From assembly GCF_016591715.1 (NCBI RefSeq), contig NZ_AP024109.1, positions 5,642,001-5,706,000 of the forward strand: a stretch of 64,000 nt of DNA, written 5' to 3'. How positions within the stretch are numbered: position 1 is the first letter of the stretch; each line of letters begins with the position of its first letter. The translations under genes were made by a program, and so were the position numbers. This DNA comes from Mesorhizobium sp. J8 (GTDB lineage: Bacteria > Pseudomonadota > Alphaproteobacteria > Rhizobiales > Rhizobiaceae). This document shows, one piece after another, positions 47,550-55,745 of the stretch. A model generated the notes under the pieces. It was not told the DNA's origin. It did not search any database and worked only from the letters and a program-made list of their open reading frames with translations.

Positions 47550-47732
47550 ATGGCCATTCTCCCCAATCCGGACCCATCCCCCACCCCGGTGCCCACGCCG
47601 CCGCCGATCCCGGAGCCGAAGCCGGTGCGCGAGCCGGATCCGGACCGGTTGCCCGACGAGGAGCCGATCCCTAATCCAGACGAAAACGACGCGCCGCCAA
47701 AGCATTCCGCGTCCGGACGGCGCCCGCGTTGA
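47550..47732 (+). CDS. Small Pro-rich acidic protein
   Basis: A 60-aa protein consisting of Pro-X repeats (NPDPSPTPVPTPPPIPEPKP then VREPDPDRLPDEEPIPNPDE) with a basic end. No signal or membrane helix. ATG 47550 follows GGAAGGAAAA, a good site. Probably disordered; possibly a real gene, as similar short Pro-rich proteins occur in rhizobia. Ends in the cruciform at 47730-47777. Confidence 0.5.
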   Translation: MAILPNPDPSPTPVPTPPPIPEPKPVREPDPDRLPDEEPIPNPDENDAPPKHSASGRRPR

Positions 47733-47777
47733 CAGGCATGCGGGAGGCGCGACGAACGCCCTCCCGCGCCACTGTCA
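47730..47777. terminator. Bidirectional stem-loop containing both stop codons
   Basis: Inner stem GCGGGAGGCG (47740-47749) with CGCCCTCCCGC (47757-47767), one bulge; outer arms TGACAG (47730-47735) and CTGTCA (47772-47777). The outer arms are the TGA of the plus gene and the TCA (TGA on the minus strand) of the SIS gene. Confidence 0.55.
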
Positions 47778-48566
47778 TTCCCCGCGCATCGTCGCCTGGA
47801 AGGTGGGCAGGTGCTTCTTCTGCGCCTCGATCATGCGCTCGCGGTAGACGCCGTAGATGACGTCGGTGTCGTGCAGCGTCACGCCCGCGATGGTCGGCGA
47901 GGCGAAGACCGGCAGCTCGATGCCGCGCTTCGACAGCTGCTCGGCGGTGCGCGCAAGCAGCTCATGCGCCATGATCATCGCCAGCACCGTCGACGATCCC
48001 GCCACCGGGCGGCTCCAGCCTTCGACCGGCACCACCGCATCCTCGATCGGCGAGCAGGTGTCGATGACGAGGTCGGCGGCGTCGGCCAGCCTTTTGCCGG
48101 ACGAATGCGTGGCCGGCTTGTCCAGATTGTTCTTGCTGGTGACGGCGACGACGAAAATGCCGCGCTTCTTGGCATAGAGCGCGGTGTCGATGCCCGACGA
48201 ATTGCGGCCGCTATGGCCGAAGATGATGATGGAATCACCCTCGTTCAGCGGCTGATGGTCTAGGAACTTCTCAGCATATTTCTCCGTCCGCTCCAGCCAC
48301 AGAAGCTCGCGCACGCCGCCGGCGCCGAGCACGTTGTGCCACATCACGCGCGGGTCGGTCAGCGGGTTGAAGCCGACGAAGCTGCCATAGCGCGGGAACA
48401 TTTCCTGCGCCGGCAGGACCGAATGGCCTGAACCGTAGAGATGGACCAGCCCGCCATTTTGCAGCGTGTCGGCGAAACGGTTCGCCGCCTGGCCGAAGGC
48501 TTCCGAATTGGCCTTCGATGCCTGTTCGATGAGAGCGACGAGACGGGGGATGTAAAGATCGGACAC
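47775..48566 (-). CDS. SIS domain sugar isomerase-like protein (UPF0309 type)
   Basis: A 263-aa SIS-domain protein. The phosphosugar-binding motifs are LVHLYGSGHSVLPAQEMFPR and IIIFGHSGRNSSGIDTAL, and the length and C-terminal IAGVTLHDTDVIY match UPF0309-type sugar isomerase domain proteins. GTG 48566 follows ACAGGAG. It is the last gene of the amino-sugar-like operon, so it may isomerise or bind the phosphorylated sugar product; the exact substrate is not visible. Confidence 0.88.
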   Translation of the reverse strand: MSDLYIPRLVALIEQASKANSEAFGQAANRFADTLQNGGLVHLYGSGHSVLPAQEMFPRYGSFVGFNPLTDPRVMWHNVLGAGGVRELLWLERTEKYAEKFLDHQPLNEGDSIIIFGHSGRNSSGIDTALYAKKRGIFVVAVTSKNNLDKPATHSSGKRLADAADLVIDTCSPIEDAVVPVEGWSRPVAGSSTVLAMIMAHELLARTAEQLSKRGIELPVFASPTIAGVTLHDTDVIYGVYRERMIEAQKKHLPTFQATMRGE

Positions 48567-48589
48567 TTCGGTACTCCTGTTTGATCGTG

Positions 48590-49357
48590 TCAGCTTCTGG
48601 TGTTCGGGAGGCGGCCGGCGCGCAGCGTCGAGCGTATCTCGTAGCGGTCGCCGCGCATGACGGAGACGGTGAATTCGAACGGGCCGCGTTCGTCGATGGT
48701 GATGCGCTCGACGACGAAGGCCGGGCTGCCCGCGGGCAGGTCGAGCAATTCGGCGTCCGCCGCGCTGACGGCGCCGACGCGGTAGTTCTCGCGCGCCTCG
48801 ACCGGCACGATGCCGTATTGCCGCTCCAGCGCTTCGTAGAGCGAGCCCTTGAGCAGGCCGGCATCGAGGAAGCCCGGCACGCGTGCGGCCGCCAGTTGCG
48901 CCGTCTGGATGCCGATCGGCTCGTTGTTGCCCAGCCGCAAGCGCCGGATGCGCACGATGGGATCGCCCTCCTCGATCTCCAGCGCGCCGGCCGCCGCCGC
49001 GTTCGCCGTCGTCAGACTGCAATCGAGCAGGCGCGAGCCGGCCACCACGCCGATATTGCCCATCTCCTGGGTGAAGGAGGTGAGCTCGCGCGTGCCGGCG
49101 ACCAGCGTGGCCGAGCGCACGAAGGTGCCTCTGCCGTGCTCGCGCCTGAGCAGCCCGCTTTCCTCCAGATTGCGCAGCGCGTGGCGCAGTGTGATGCGGC
49201 TGACGCCGAACAGCGCGCAGAGCCGGTCCTCGGCCGGGATCTGGTCGCCGGTCGCCCACTCGCCGCTCTTGACGATGGCGCGGATCGCCTCCTCGACCTG
49301 GTACCAGAGCGGCTCCGGCCGCCTGCGGTCCGGCTGTTGAAAGCTCGCTTCGCTCAT
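48590..49357 (-). CDS. GntR family regulator, HutC subfamily
   Basis: A 255-aa regulator. The winged helix covers residues about 15-80 (LWYQVEEAIRAIVKSGEWAT, QIPAEDRLCALFGVSRITLR, GRGTFV) and a UTRA effector domain follows (LLDCSLTTANAAAAGAL onward). HutC/UTRA members often sense phosphorylated sugars such as glucosamine 6-phosphate. ATG 49357 follows GGTGGAGG and overlaps the ROK gene stop by four bases. Likely local regulator of the operon. Confidence 0.9.
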   Translation of the reverse strand: MSEASFQQPDRRRPEPLWYQVEEAIRAIVKSGEWATGDQIPAEDRLCALFGVSRITLRHALRNLEESGLLRREHGRGTFVRSATLVAGTRELTSFTQEMGNIGVVAGSRLLDCSLTTANAAAAGALEIEEGDPIVRIRRLRLGNNEPIGIQTAQLAAARVPGFLDAGLLKGSLYEALERQYGIVPVEARENYRVGAVSAADAELLDLPAGSPAFVVERITIDERGPFEFTVSVMRGDRYEIRSTLRAGRLPNTRS

Positions 49358-50226
49358 CGGATCTGCCTCCACCCGCTTCCCGCCTGCCCGGCAAGCGCGG
49401 CACCCGCTAGGCCGGCGCGGGAGCCGAATTTTCCTGGCCTAAGTTCGATGCCGCGCAGATGCGGCGGCAATTGACGCCGCAGCGCAGCAAGCAATGGCGG
49501 CGCGATCACGTCCAGCGCGTCCGCCAGGCCGCCCGAGACCAGGATGACACCCGGATCGAGCAACCCCACGGCGCCGGCCAGCGCCGTGCCGAGCTGGCGC
49601 GCCGGCACCTCGAGCAGCGACTGCGCGGCAAGCTGGCCTGCTTTGGCGGCTGCGATCAGCTGGCGGGCGTCGGCCAGCCCGATCTGTGCGGCAAGGGCGT
49701 CCAGCGCGCGCCCGGAGGCGACACGTTCCAGCCAGCCGCTGCGCTCCTCGCCATGGTCCTTGATGTCGGCGCTGGCCCAGCCGAAGGAGCAGGCGCCGCC
49801 ATGCGCGCCGGCGACGATGCGGCCATTGGCCAGCACCGCCGAGCCGATGCCGGTGCCTATGGCCAGCAGGATCGCATCGGACACGTCCCTGGCCGCGCCC
49901 TCGGCCGCTTCCGCCAGAAGCGCGATCTGCGCGTCGTTGCCGACCGCCACGCTCATGCCTGGGAACAGCGCGGCGACATCGACCCCATCGAGCCAGGGCA
50001 GGTTCGGGATCCAACGGCAGACAGACCCTTCGGTCAGACCGGGGACCGCGAGCCCGAGAGCTTTGGCTTCGCCGGCGGCCGCAAGCGCGCGAACGCCCGC
50101 GGCGAAGGCGTCGAGGCTTGTCGGTGCCGGCTCGTGGACTTGCGGTGCAAGAGCGCCGAGATCGCCCGTATGGACAGCGGCGCGCAGATTGGTGCCGCCG
50201 AGATCGATGGCGAGAACCCGTGTCAT
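49354..50226 (-). CDS. ROK family sugar kinase without zinc motif
   Basis: A 290-aa ROK/ASKHA kinase. The phosphate-1 motif LAIDLGGTNLRAAV, the catalytic Asp in AVGNDAQIALLAE and the phosphate-2 motif LLAIGTGIGSAVLANG are present. The cysteine-rich zinc motif of typical ROK proteins (CxCGxxGC) is missing: the region reads HGGACSFGWASADIKDHGEE. It probably phosphorylates a hexose or amino sugar; the missing zinc site suggests a divergent branch. Overlaps both neighbours by four bases. Confidence 0.88.
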   Translation of the reverse strand: MTRVLAIDLGGTNLRAAVHTGDLGALAPQVHEPAPTSLDAFAAGVRALAAAGEAKALGLAVPGLTEGSVCRWIPNLPWLDGVDVAALFPGMSVAVGNDAQIALLAEAAEGAARDVSDAILLAIGTGIGSAVLANGRIVAGAHGGACSFGWASADIKDHGEERSGWLERVASGRALDALAAQIGLADARQLIAAAKAGQLAAQSLLEVPARQLGTALAGAVGLLDPGVILVSGGLADALDVIAPPLLAALRRQLPPHLRGIELRPGKFGSRAGLAGAALAGQAGSGWRQIR

Positions 50227-50963
50227 CTCTCGCTGCTCCGACCGGCAGGCGGCGCGAACAGGCCGCTGCCGGCATTCCAGGAATGCGAGGCCGCCGCGAA
50301 GGCCTGCGCGTGGCGCGTGCCGCGCAGGCACCCTCGCAGCCGGTAGAGCGCGCTGTAATAGTCGACATAGGGAAAGCTGCTTAGGCCCCGCGCCAGCTCA
50401 TACTCCGTCACCGCCTCGTGCCAGGCGTCGAAGCCAACGCTGACGTCGACGAGATGCTCGGGCCGGAAGCCCTCGTCGTCCTCCCAGTTCTCGCCGAAGA
50501 GCAGGAGCTGCGGCGTATGCGCGGGATGGAGACGCTTCAGCGTCGGCAGAGCCGAGAAGAAAATGCCGGTCTGCGTGAGATGCGCGGCCGCGCGATGATC
50601 CTTGTGCCAGCTGCCGTGCCAATGCGTGATGACGACCTCCGGCTGCAACTCGCGGATGACATCGCAGACCTGGAGCGCGGTCGCATTGTCATTGGGCAGG
50701 AAGGCGTCACGCAGCTTCATGTTGCGCATGGAAACGCCGAGCCGCGCCGCTGCCTTCGCCGCCTCGTCCTCCTTCTGCGTCGAATAGTGCTCCGGGATCA
50801 GGCAGGGATGGCCCTGCTCGCCCATCGACAGATGCAGGAAGGTGACCTGGGTTCCATTCTTGGCGGCGGCCGCCGCAAGAGGCCCGGCGATGACCTCGGC
50901 GTCGAAGGCATGCGCCCCGACGACCAGGATCGAGCGCGCGGCATAGATCTTGTCCTCGATCAT
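50223..50963 (-). CDS. PIG-L/LmbE family hydrolase with altered first motif
   Basis: A 246-aa LmbE-like protein. It keeps the fold (ILVVGAHAFDAEVIAG, VTFLHLSMGEQG, VVITHWHGSWHKDHRAAAHL), but the usual AHPDD motif reads AHAFD: the zinc-binding His and second Asp are kept while the first Asp, the general base in enzymes such as MshB, is Phe. HKDH is present as the third zinc ligand. The family deacetylates N-acetyl-glucosamine groups. ATG 50963 overlaps the permease stop by four bases, and the stop overlaps the ROK gene. Confidence 0.87.
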   Translation of the reverse strand: MIEDKIYAARSILVVGAHAFDAEVIAGPLAAAAAKNGTQVTFLHLSMGEQGHPCLIPEHYSTQKEDEAAKAAARLGVSMRNMKLRDAFLPNDNATALQVCDVIRELQPEVVITHWHGSWHKDHRAAAHLTQTGIFFSALPTLKRLHPAHTPQLLLFGENWEDDEGFRPEHLVDVSVGFDAWHEAVTEYELARGLSSFPYVDYYSALYRLRGCLRGTRHAQAFAAASHSWNAGSGLFAPPAGRSSER

Positions 50964-51799
50964 TTCATGCCTCCCCCGGCGCCGACGCCCTCGCGAATCT
51001 GGCGCGCCAGCAAACAATACATGATCAGGATCGGTGCCATGGAGATCGCCAGCGAAGCGAACACCAGGCCCCAATCGGTGCGGAACTGTCCGACGAACAC
51101 GCTGATTGCCAGCGGCACGGTCTTGTAGCGGTCGTCGAAGATGAAGATCAGCGGGAAGAAGAAATCGTTCCACACCGCGATCGCCGTGAAGATGGCGACG
51201 ATGGACACCGCCGGCTTCACCATCGGCAGCACGATCTGGAACAGGATGCGGGTCTCTCCGGCGCCGTCCATGCGCGCCGCCTCGTCGAGCTCAGACGGCA
51301 AAACGCGCATGAAATTGGCGAAGATGAAGACGGCGAAGGGGATGCGGATCGCCGAATAGACGAGGATCAGCCCGGTGAGGGAATCGAGCAGGCCGAGCCC
51401 GCGCATCAGCGTGAACAGCTCCACCGAGGCGAGCCTGATCGGCAGCATGATGCCGGACAGGAAGAGGCCGAGCATGATACCGTTCCAGCCGAGCCTGTAG
51501 CGGCTGAGCGGATAGGCGGCCATCGCCGAGACGACGATGGTGAGGGCCACCGCGCCGCCGGTGACGATCAGGCTGTTGATGAAGTTGTGGCCGAGATCGG
51601 CGCGCGTCCAGGCGCGCACGAAATTGTCGAGCGCCCAGCTCCGCGGCAAGCCGAGCCGGTTGTCGTAGATCTCCGCTGTCGTCTTGAAGCAGGAGACGAC
51701 CAGGACGTAGAGCGGCAAGAGCACGGCCGCCGTCCACACCAGCAGGACAATCCAACCAGGCAGCCGCGCCAGCTTCTGTGGAATGGCGAGTGTGGTCAT
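50960..51799 (-). CDS. Carbohydrate ABC transporter permease (MalG type)
   Basis: A 279-aa inner-membrane permease with six hydrophobic segments. The coupling motif LPSELDEAARMDGAGETRIL (EAA loop) contacts an ATPase, and the C-terminal DRYKTVPLAISVF is typical of CUT1 sugar importers. ATG 51799 overlaps the preceding permease (51796-51799). No ATPase is encoded in the operon. Confidence 0.92.
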   Translation of the reverse strand: MTTLAIPQKLARLPGWIVLLVWTAAVLLPLYVLVVSCFKTTAEIYDNRLGLPRSWALDNFVRAWTRADLGHNFINSLIVTGGAVALTIVVSAMAAYPLSRYRLGWNGIMLGLFLSGIMLPIRLASVELFTLMRGLGLLDSLTGLILVYSAIRIPFAVFIFANFMRVLPSELDEAARMDGAGETRILFQIVLPMVKPAVSIVAIFTAIAVWNDFFFPLIFIFDDRYKTVPLAISVFVGQFRTDWGLVFASLAISMAPILIMYCLLARQIREGVGAGGGMK

Positions 51800-52728
51800 A
51801 GCTCGACCGTCCGCTTGTCGAAGAAGCGCAGCATCAACAGCGTGCCGATGCTGAGGACGAGGAACAGCATGGTGCCCAGCGCCAGCGCCAGGCCGATGTC
51901 GGTGATGCCCACAGCCCCTTCCGCGCCGAAGGCCAGCCGGTAGAAATAAGTCACCAGCGTGTCGGTCGCGTAGCTCGGATTGCCCTGCACGCCCTGCATC
52001 ACGTAGACGATGTCGAACTGGTTGAAGGTGTTGATGAAGGAAAGCGTCGTCAGCGTGCCGAGCGCCGGCATCAGCAAAGGCAGCGCGACGGAGAACAGCA
52101 TGCGCGCATTGCCGGCGCCGTCGAGTTTCGCCGCCTCGAACACCTGCGGCGAAATTTGCCGCAAACCTGCCGTGTAGATCAGCACCGGCAGCCCCATCCA
52201 GTTCCAGGCATCGACGGCGATCAGCGTGCCGAGCGCGGTGTGGCTGTTGCCGAGCACGGTCAGGCTGCCCTGATGCAGGCCAAGGCCGTTCAGCGCCCAT
52301 TCGACGATGCCGCCGGGCGCGAGCAGCAGCCGCCACAGCGCGCCGACGATGACGGGGCTGAGCACGGCGGGGAAGAAGAACACCGACTGGAAGAAGGCGG
52401 CGCCCCTGCCGCGCAGGAAAAGCAGCCAGGCGAACAAAAGCCCGAGCCCGTTCTGCAGCAGCATGATGCCGAAGAACCATGCGACATTGTGCCAGAGCGC
52501 GCCGTAGAGCCGCGCGCCGCTCGGGAACACGAACAGCCGCGAGAAGTTCGCGAGCCCCGCGAACTCCTGCATGCGCAGCCCCTTCCAGGTGAAGAAGCTG
52601 CCCCACAGCGACAACAGGAGCGGGTAGAGCACGAACAGCCCGTAGATGGCCAAGGCCGGCAGGATGAACAGCACCGCCATGCGCTGCTGCGTGCGCTGGA
52701 GGCTGGTCGTGCGGCGAAGCTTGGTCAT
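51796..52728 (-). CDS. Carbohydrate ABC transporter permease (MalF type)
   Basis: A 310-aa permease with six hydrophobic segments and the EAA loop ISPQVFEAAKLDGAGNARML. AVLFILPALAIYGLFVLYPLL is the usual first helix. It pairs with the MalG-type gene downstream and the binding protein upstream. A type A-like repeat lies between it and the binding protein gene. Confidence 0.92.
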   Translation of the reverse strand: MTKLRRTTSLQRTQQRMAVLFILPALAIYGLFVLYPLLLSLWGSFFTWKGLRMQEFAGLANFSRLFVFPSGARLYGALWHNVAWFFGIMLLQNGLGLLFAWLLFLRGRGAAFFQSVFFFPAVLSPVIVGALWRLLLAPGGIVEWALNGLGLHQGSLTVLGNSHTALGTLIAVDAWNWMGLPVLIYTAGLRQISPQVFEAAKLDGAGNARMLFSVALPLLMPALGTLTTLSFINTFNQFDIVYVMQGVQGNPSYATDTLVTYFYRLAFGAEGAVGITDIGLALALGTMLFLVLSIGTLLMLRFFDKRTVEL

Positions 52729-52765
52729 GCGCTGCGTTCTGTGGGGCAGAGATGCCGGCCGGCTG

Positions 52766-52813
52766 GGGCATGATGCCGAAAAGTGTGAAGCGGTTTTCGG
52801 ACGACATCATGCT
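52766..52813. repeat. RIME-like repeat, type A core
   Basis: GGCATGATGCCGAAAAGTG then AAGCGGTTTTCGG and CGACATCATGCTC. An intra-operon copy between the binding protein and first permease genes; could attenuate or stabilise the message so that binding protein is made in excess. Confidence 0.75.
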
Positions 52814-52844
52814 CCTGCTTTTTGACAAGAGCGGCCGGCGCTCC

Positions 52845-54116
52845 TTACTGCTTGGGCTTGAACCAGGTGGCGACGGCGGCCTGCATGTCGGCCGCCAGCT
52901 TTTCGGGCGCGACATTGCCTTCGACCATGTCGATGATCTCGGACTGCAGCACCGACGACGCGGTCGGCGTCTGCCAGCGGAAGCCGACCAGCGTGAGATA
53001 CGGCGTCGAGTTCTTCGCCATCTCCATCATCCTGGCAAGCACCGGATCCTTCACCGTGACGTCGGTGCGGGCCGGCGGCCATCCGAGCTCGTCGGCGAAG
53101 GCCTGGGCGAACTCGGCCGAGGCCATGTAGTTCAGCACCTTGATGGCCGCCTCCTTGTTCTGGCTTTCCGAGACGAGGCCGTAGGAGCCGTCCGAGAAAG
53201 CCGAGGTGTAGAGCTTGGTCGAGGCGTCGTCGGCCGGGAATGGGAAGATCGAGAACTTCAGCTTCGGGTTCTGCGACTTGAAGCTGCCGTTCTCGAACGA
53301 GCCGCCGAAGAACATCGCCGCCTTGCCGCCGATGAACTGCTGCGTGGCGGTGGTGTAGTCGATGCCGGCGAAGCCATCGGAATAGTATGGCTTCAGCTCG
53401 GCGAAGCGCTTCAGCGCCGCGACATAGCGCGGATCTTCGAAGGTCGCCTTGCCGCTCATCATCTCGTCATAGAAGCCCGGACCGTAGAGCGTCGGCCCGA
53501 TAACGCCGACGCCTATCTCCAATTCCCAGGCCGAGCCGTTGGCGCCGCCATTGGCGATCGGCGTGATGCCTGCCGCCTTGAGCTTTTCGCAGGCGGCGAC
53601 GAAGTCCTTGTAGGTCTTCGGAATGTCGATGCCTTGCGCAGCGAAGATATCCTCGTTGTAGAAGACGCCCATCATCGGCACCGAATAGGGAACGCCGTAG
53701 AGCTTGCCGTCGGCGCGGCCGCGCGCCCCGCCAAGGGCGGCGTCGGGCATGTTCTTCAGTTCCGCCACGCTGTCGTCGAGCGCGTCGAGATAGCCGCCTT
53801 CGATGAAAGGCTGCAATTCGCCATAGGCCTTGAGCTGCGCGATATCGGGTCCGCGCCCCCCGCGCAGCGCCGTGCTCAGGCGGTTCTGGTAATCGGCGTC
53901 GGGCGTGAACTGGATGTCGACCTTGATGCCGGGATTCTTCTTCTCGAACGCCTCGAAGATACGATGCATTGCGGCCTCGTCCTCGGTGCGCCAGCTCCAC
54001 AGCGTCACGGTGGAGTCGGCGCGGGCCGGCAGCGTCGAAAGCGCGCCCGCGCAAACAGCGGCGAGGCCGCCGATCAGCCCGAGCGCCGCGCGCCGGTGGA
54101 TTGAAAGCATGCTCAT
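52845..54116 (-). CDS. Carbohydrate-binding protein of ABC transporter (CUT1)
   Basis: A 423-aa extracellular solute-binding protein family 1. The N-terminal signal is Tat-like (HRRAALGLIGGLAAV; Arg-Arg) with cleavage near ARADS. Features: TVTLWSWRTEDEAAMHRIFE, FEKKNPGIKVDIQF and LYGVPYSVPMMGVFYNEDIF, typical of sugar binders. ATG 54116 follows TGGGAG. First gene of the minus-strand operon, divergent from a second binding protein gene at 54425. Confidence 0.92.
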   Translation of the reverse strand: MSMLSIHRRAALGLIGGLAAVCAGALSTLPARADSTVTLWSWRTEDEAAMHRIFEAFEKKNPGIKVDIQFTPDADYQNRLSTALRGGRGPDIAQLKAYGELQPFIEGGYLDALDDSVAELKNMPDAALGGARGRADGKLYGVPYSVPMMGVFYNEDIFAAQGIDIPKTYKDFVAACEKLKAAGITPIANGGANGSAWELEIGVGVIGPTLYGPGFYDEMMSGKATFEDPRYVAALKRFAELKPYYSDGFAGIDYTTATQQFIGGKAAMFFGGSFENGSFKSQNPKLKFSIFPFPADDASTKLYTSAFSDGSYGLVSESQNKEAAIKVLNYMASAEFAQAFADELGWPPARTDVTVKDPVLARMMEMAKNSTPYLTLVGFRWQTPTASSVLQSEIIDMVEGNVAPEKLAADMQAAVATWFKPKQ

Positions 54117-54424
54117 TGCCAGTTCTCCCATTTTCTCGGTTCTGAGGCATTCAAGAGAGTCGTCTGCTTTTGCGAAAAGTCATTATAACGACATGATGCA
54201 TCTCGCAAGAGCCTCAAAGCCGCGAACGATTGCCCACCACTGGCCGGTCAATGCGTTATCGAGATGTAAATGTTTATTTTGAAACGTAAATTGGCTACCT
54301 TTGACCATGTGGAGGATTTTCGGCTACTCACGCCCAACGGAACGTTCGTAGGTTCAGGCTTGCGCCAGCGCTTGAACTTGTCATAACGTCATCGCTCGTG
54401 TCGCGACTTTTGTGGAGGATGCCA
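54117..54424. other. Divergent promoter region between two binding protein genes
   Basis: 308 bases, clearly AT-richer than the flanks from 54160 to 54310. It must contain promoters in both directions; no clear -35/-10 pair with good spacing. Two related GTCAT..AAC motifs are listed separately. Confidence 0.6.
54179..54192. promoter_or_regulatory. GTCATTATAACGAC near-palindrome (candidate operator)
   Basis: Twelve of 14 bases match the reverse complement. A related sequence TGTCATAACGTCA lies at 54379-54391 before the plus-strand gene. The local GntR regulator is the natural candidate binder; inference. Confidence 0.35.
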
Positions 54425-55717
54425 ATGTCGCTTGCCCGGATCTCGAAGCTGGCTCTCGCCGCGGCGCTCGTCGCGCTGCCCGCGACCGGCTGGGCGCAAT
54501 CGGTGAACATCTCCTACCTGACCCACTGGTCGCCGGAGACGGTGGCCTTGCTCGAAGCGGCGGCGAAGGTTTTTTCCACTACTCATCCGGATGTCGCCGT
54601 AACCGTGCGCGCGGTTCCTTTCGGGGATCTCTTGACCACGCTGCGCTCGCAGGGCGGCTCCTCCGACGGTCCGACGATCGGCGGCATCTACGATCTGTGG
54701 CTGCCGGAACTGGCGAGGGACAAGCTGGTCGCCCCTGCCCCCGACGCTGTCGCCAATGAGGTGAAAAGCGCCTGGCCGGCCGGCGTCGTCAGTGCCGCTT
54801 CTGTCGGCGGCACGCTCTACGGCATCCCCAACGAAATCGACGTCTACGCGCTGAACTACAACAAGGAACTGTTCAAAAAAGCGGGCATCGCCGCCCCGCC
54901 CAAGACATGGGCCGAATTCAAGGATGCCGCCGCCAAGCTGACCGACAAGGACAAGGGCCAGCAGGGTTTCGGCATGATCAACTCATGGGCGGCGGGCGTG
55001 GTCCATCCTTTCGCCTCGTTGCTCGTCTCCAATGGTGGCAACCTGGTCAAGGACGGCAAGCCGGCGCTGGACAGTCCCCAGGCCGGCGAGACCTTCGCGC
55101 TCTATGAAGACTTGATAAAGTCCGGCGTGAGCAATCCGGCGATGGCGACGGCCGACGCCAACACCACCGGTCCGTTCCTCGACAATTTCGTCTCCGGCAA
55201 AACCGGCATGATCATCATGGCGAACTGGTGGGAGAGCGCGCTGAAGACCGGCATGGGCGACAAGTTCTCGCAAGTCGCCACCGCGCCGATCCCGGTGGGG
55301 CCGAGCGGCGACAAGCCGCATTCGATCTCCTATTCCTGGATGACGGTCGTCAATGCCAAGGCCGGCGAGGCCGAGCAGAAAGCGGCCTGGGAATTCCTGG
55401 CCTGGCTGAACAGCCCGAAATCGGGCAAGAACGGCGCATCGGCCATGTCCGACATTTTGATGTCGATGGGCATCCTGCCGTCACGCACTTCCGACATCGA
55501 GGCGCACAAGGACAAGCTCGGCTCGGAGTTCCTGTCCGGCTATGTCTCCGTGCTCGCCGATGCGCGGCCTTTCCCGGTCGTGCTCGGCGGCCAGGAGTTC
55601 TCGGAATCCCTCCAGCAGACGCTCGAGGCGTTGCAGTATGGCCAGGTCTCGGCCAAGGATGCGCAGGCGAACGCTCAGGCCGACGCCACGTCGATCCTGG
55701 AGCGCGCCGCCAAGTAA
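54425..55717 (+). CDS. ABC transporter substrate-binding protein (CUT1)
   Basis: A 430-aa family 1 binding protein. Signal peptide with core LALAAALVALPATGWA, then NISYLTHWSPETVALLE, the IGGIYDLWLPEL region and the LYGIPNEIDVYALNYN ligand site. ATG 54425 follows GGAGG at a normal distance; the ATG six bases earlier touches the ribosome site. First gene of a three-gene importer with two permeases downstream. Confidence 0.92.
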   Translation: MSLARISKLALAAALVALPATGWAQSVNISYLTHWSPETVALLEAAAKVFSTTHPDVAVTVRAVPFGDLLTTLRSQGGSSDGPTIGGIYDLWLPELARDKLVAPAPDAVANEVKSAWPAGVVSAASVGGTLYGIPNEIDVYALNYNKELFKKAGIAAPPKTWAEFKDAAAKLTDKDKGQQGFGMINSWAAGVVHPFASLLVSNGGNLVKDGKPALDSPQAGETFALYEDLIKSGVSNPAMATADANTTGPFLDNFVSGKTGMIIMANWWESALKTGMGDKFSQVATAPIPVGPSGDKPHSISYSWMTVVNAKAGEAEQKAAWEFLAWLNSPKSGKNGASAMSDILMSMGILPSRTSDIEAHKDKLGSEFLSGYVSVLADARPFPVVLGGQEFSESLQQTLEALQYGQVSAKDAQANAQADATSILERAAK

Positions 55718-55745
55718 GTTCGGGTCGCTGACCGGAAGCAGGTGA

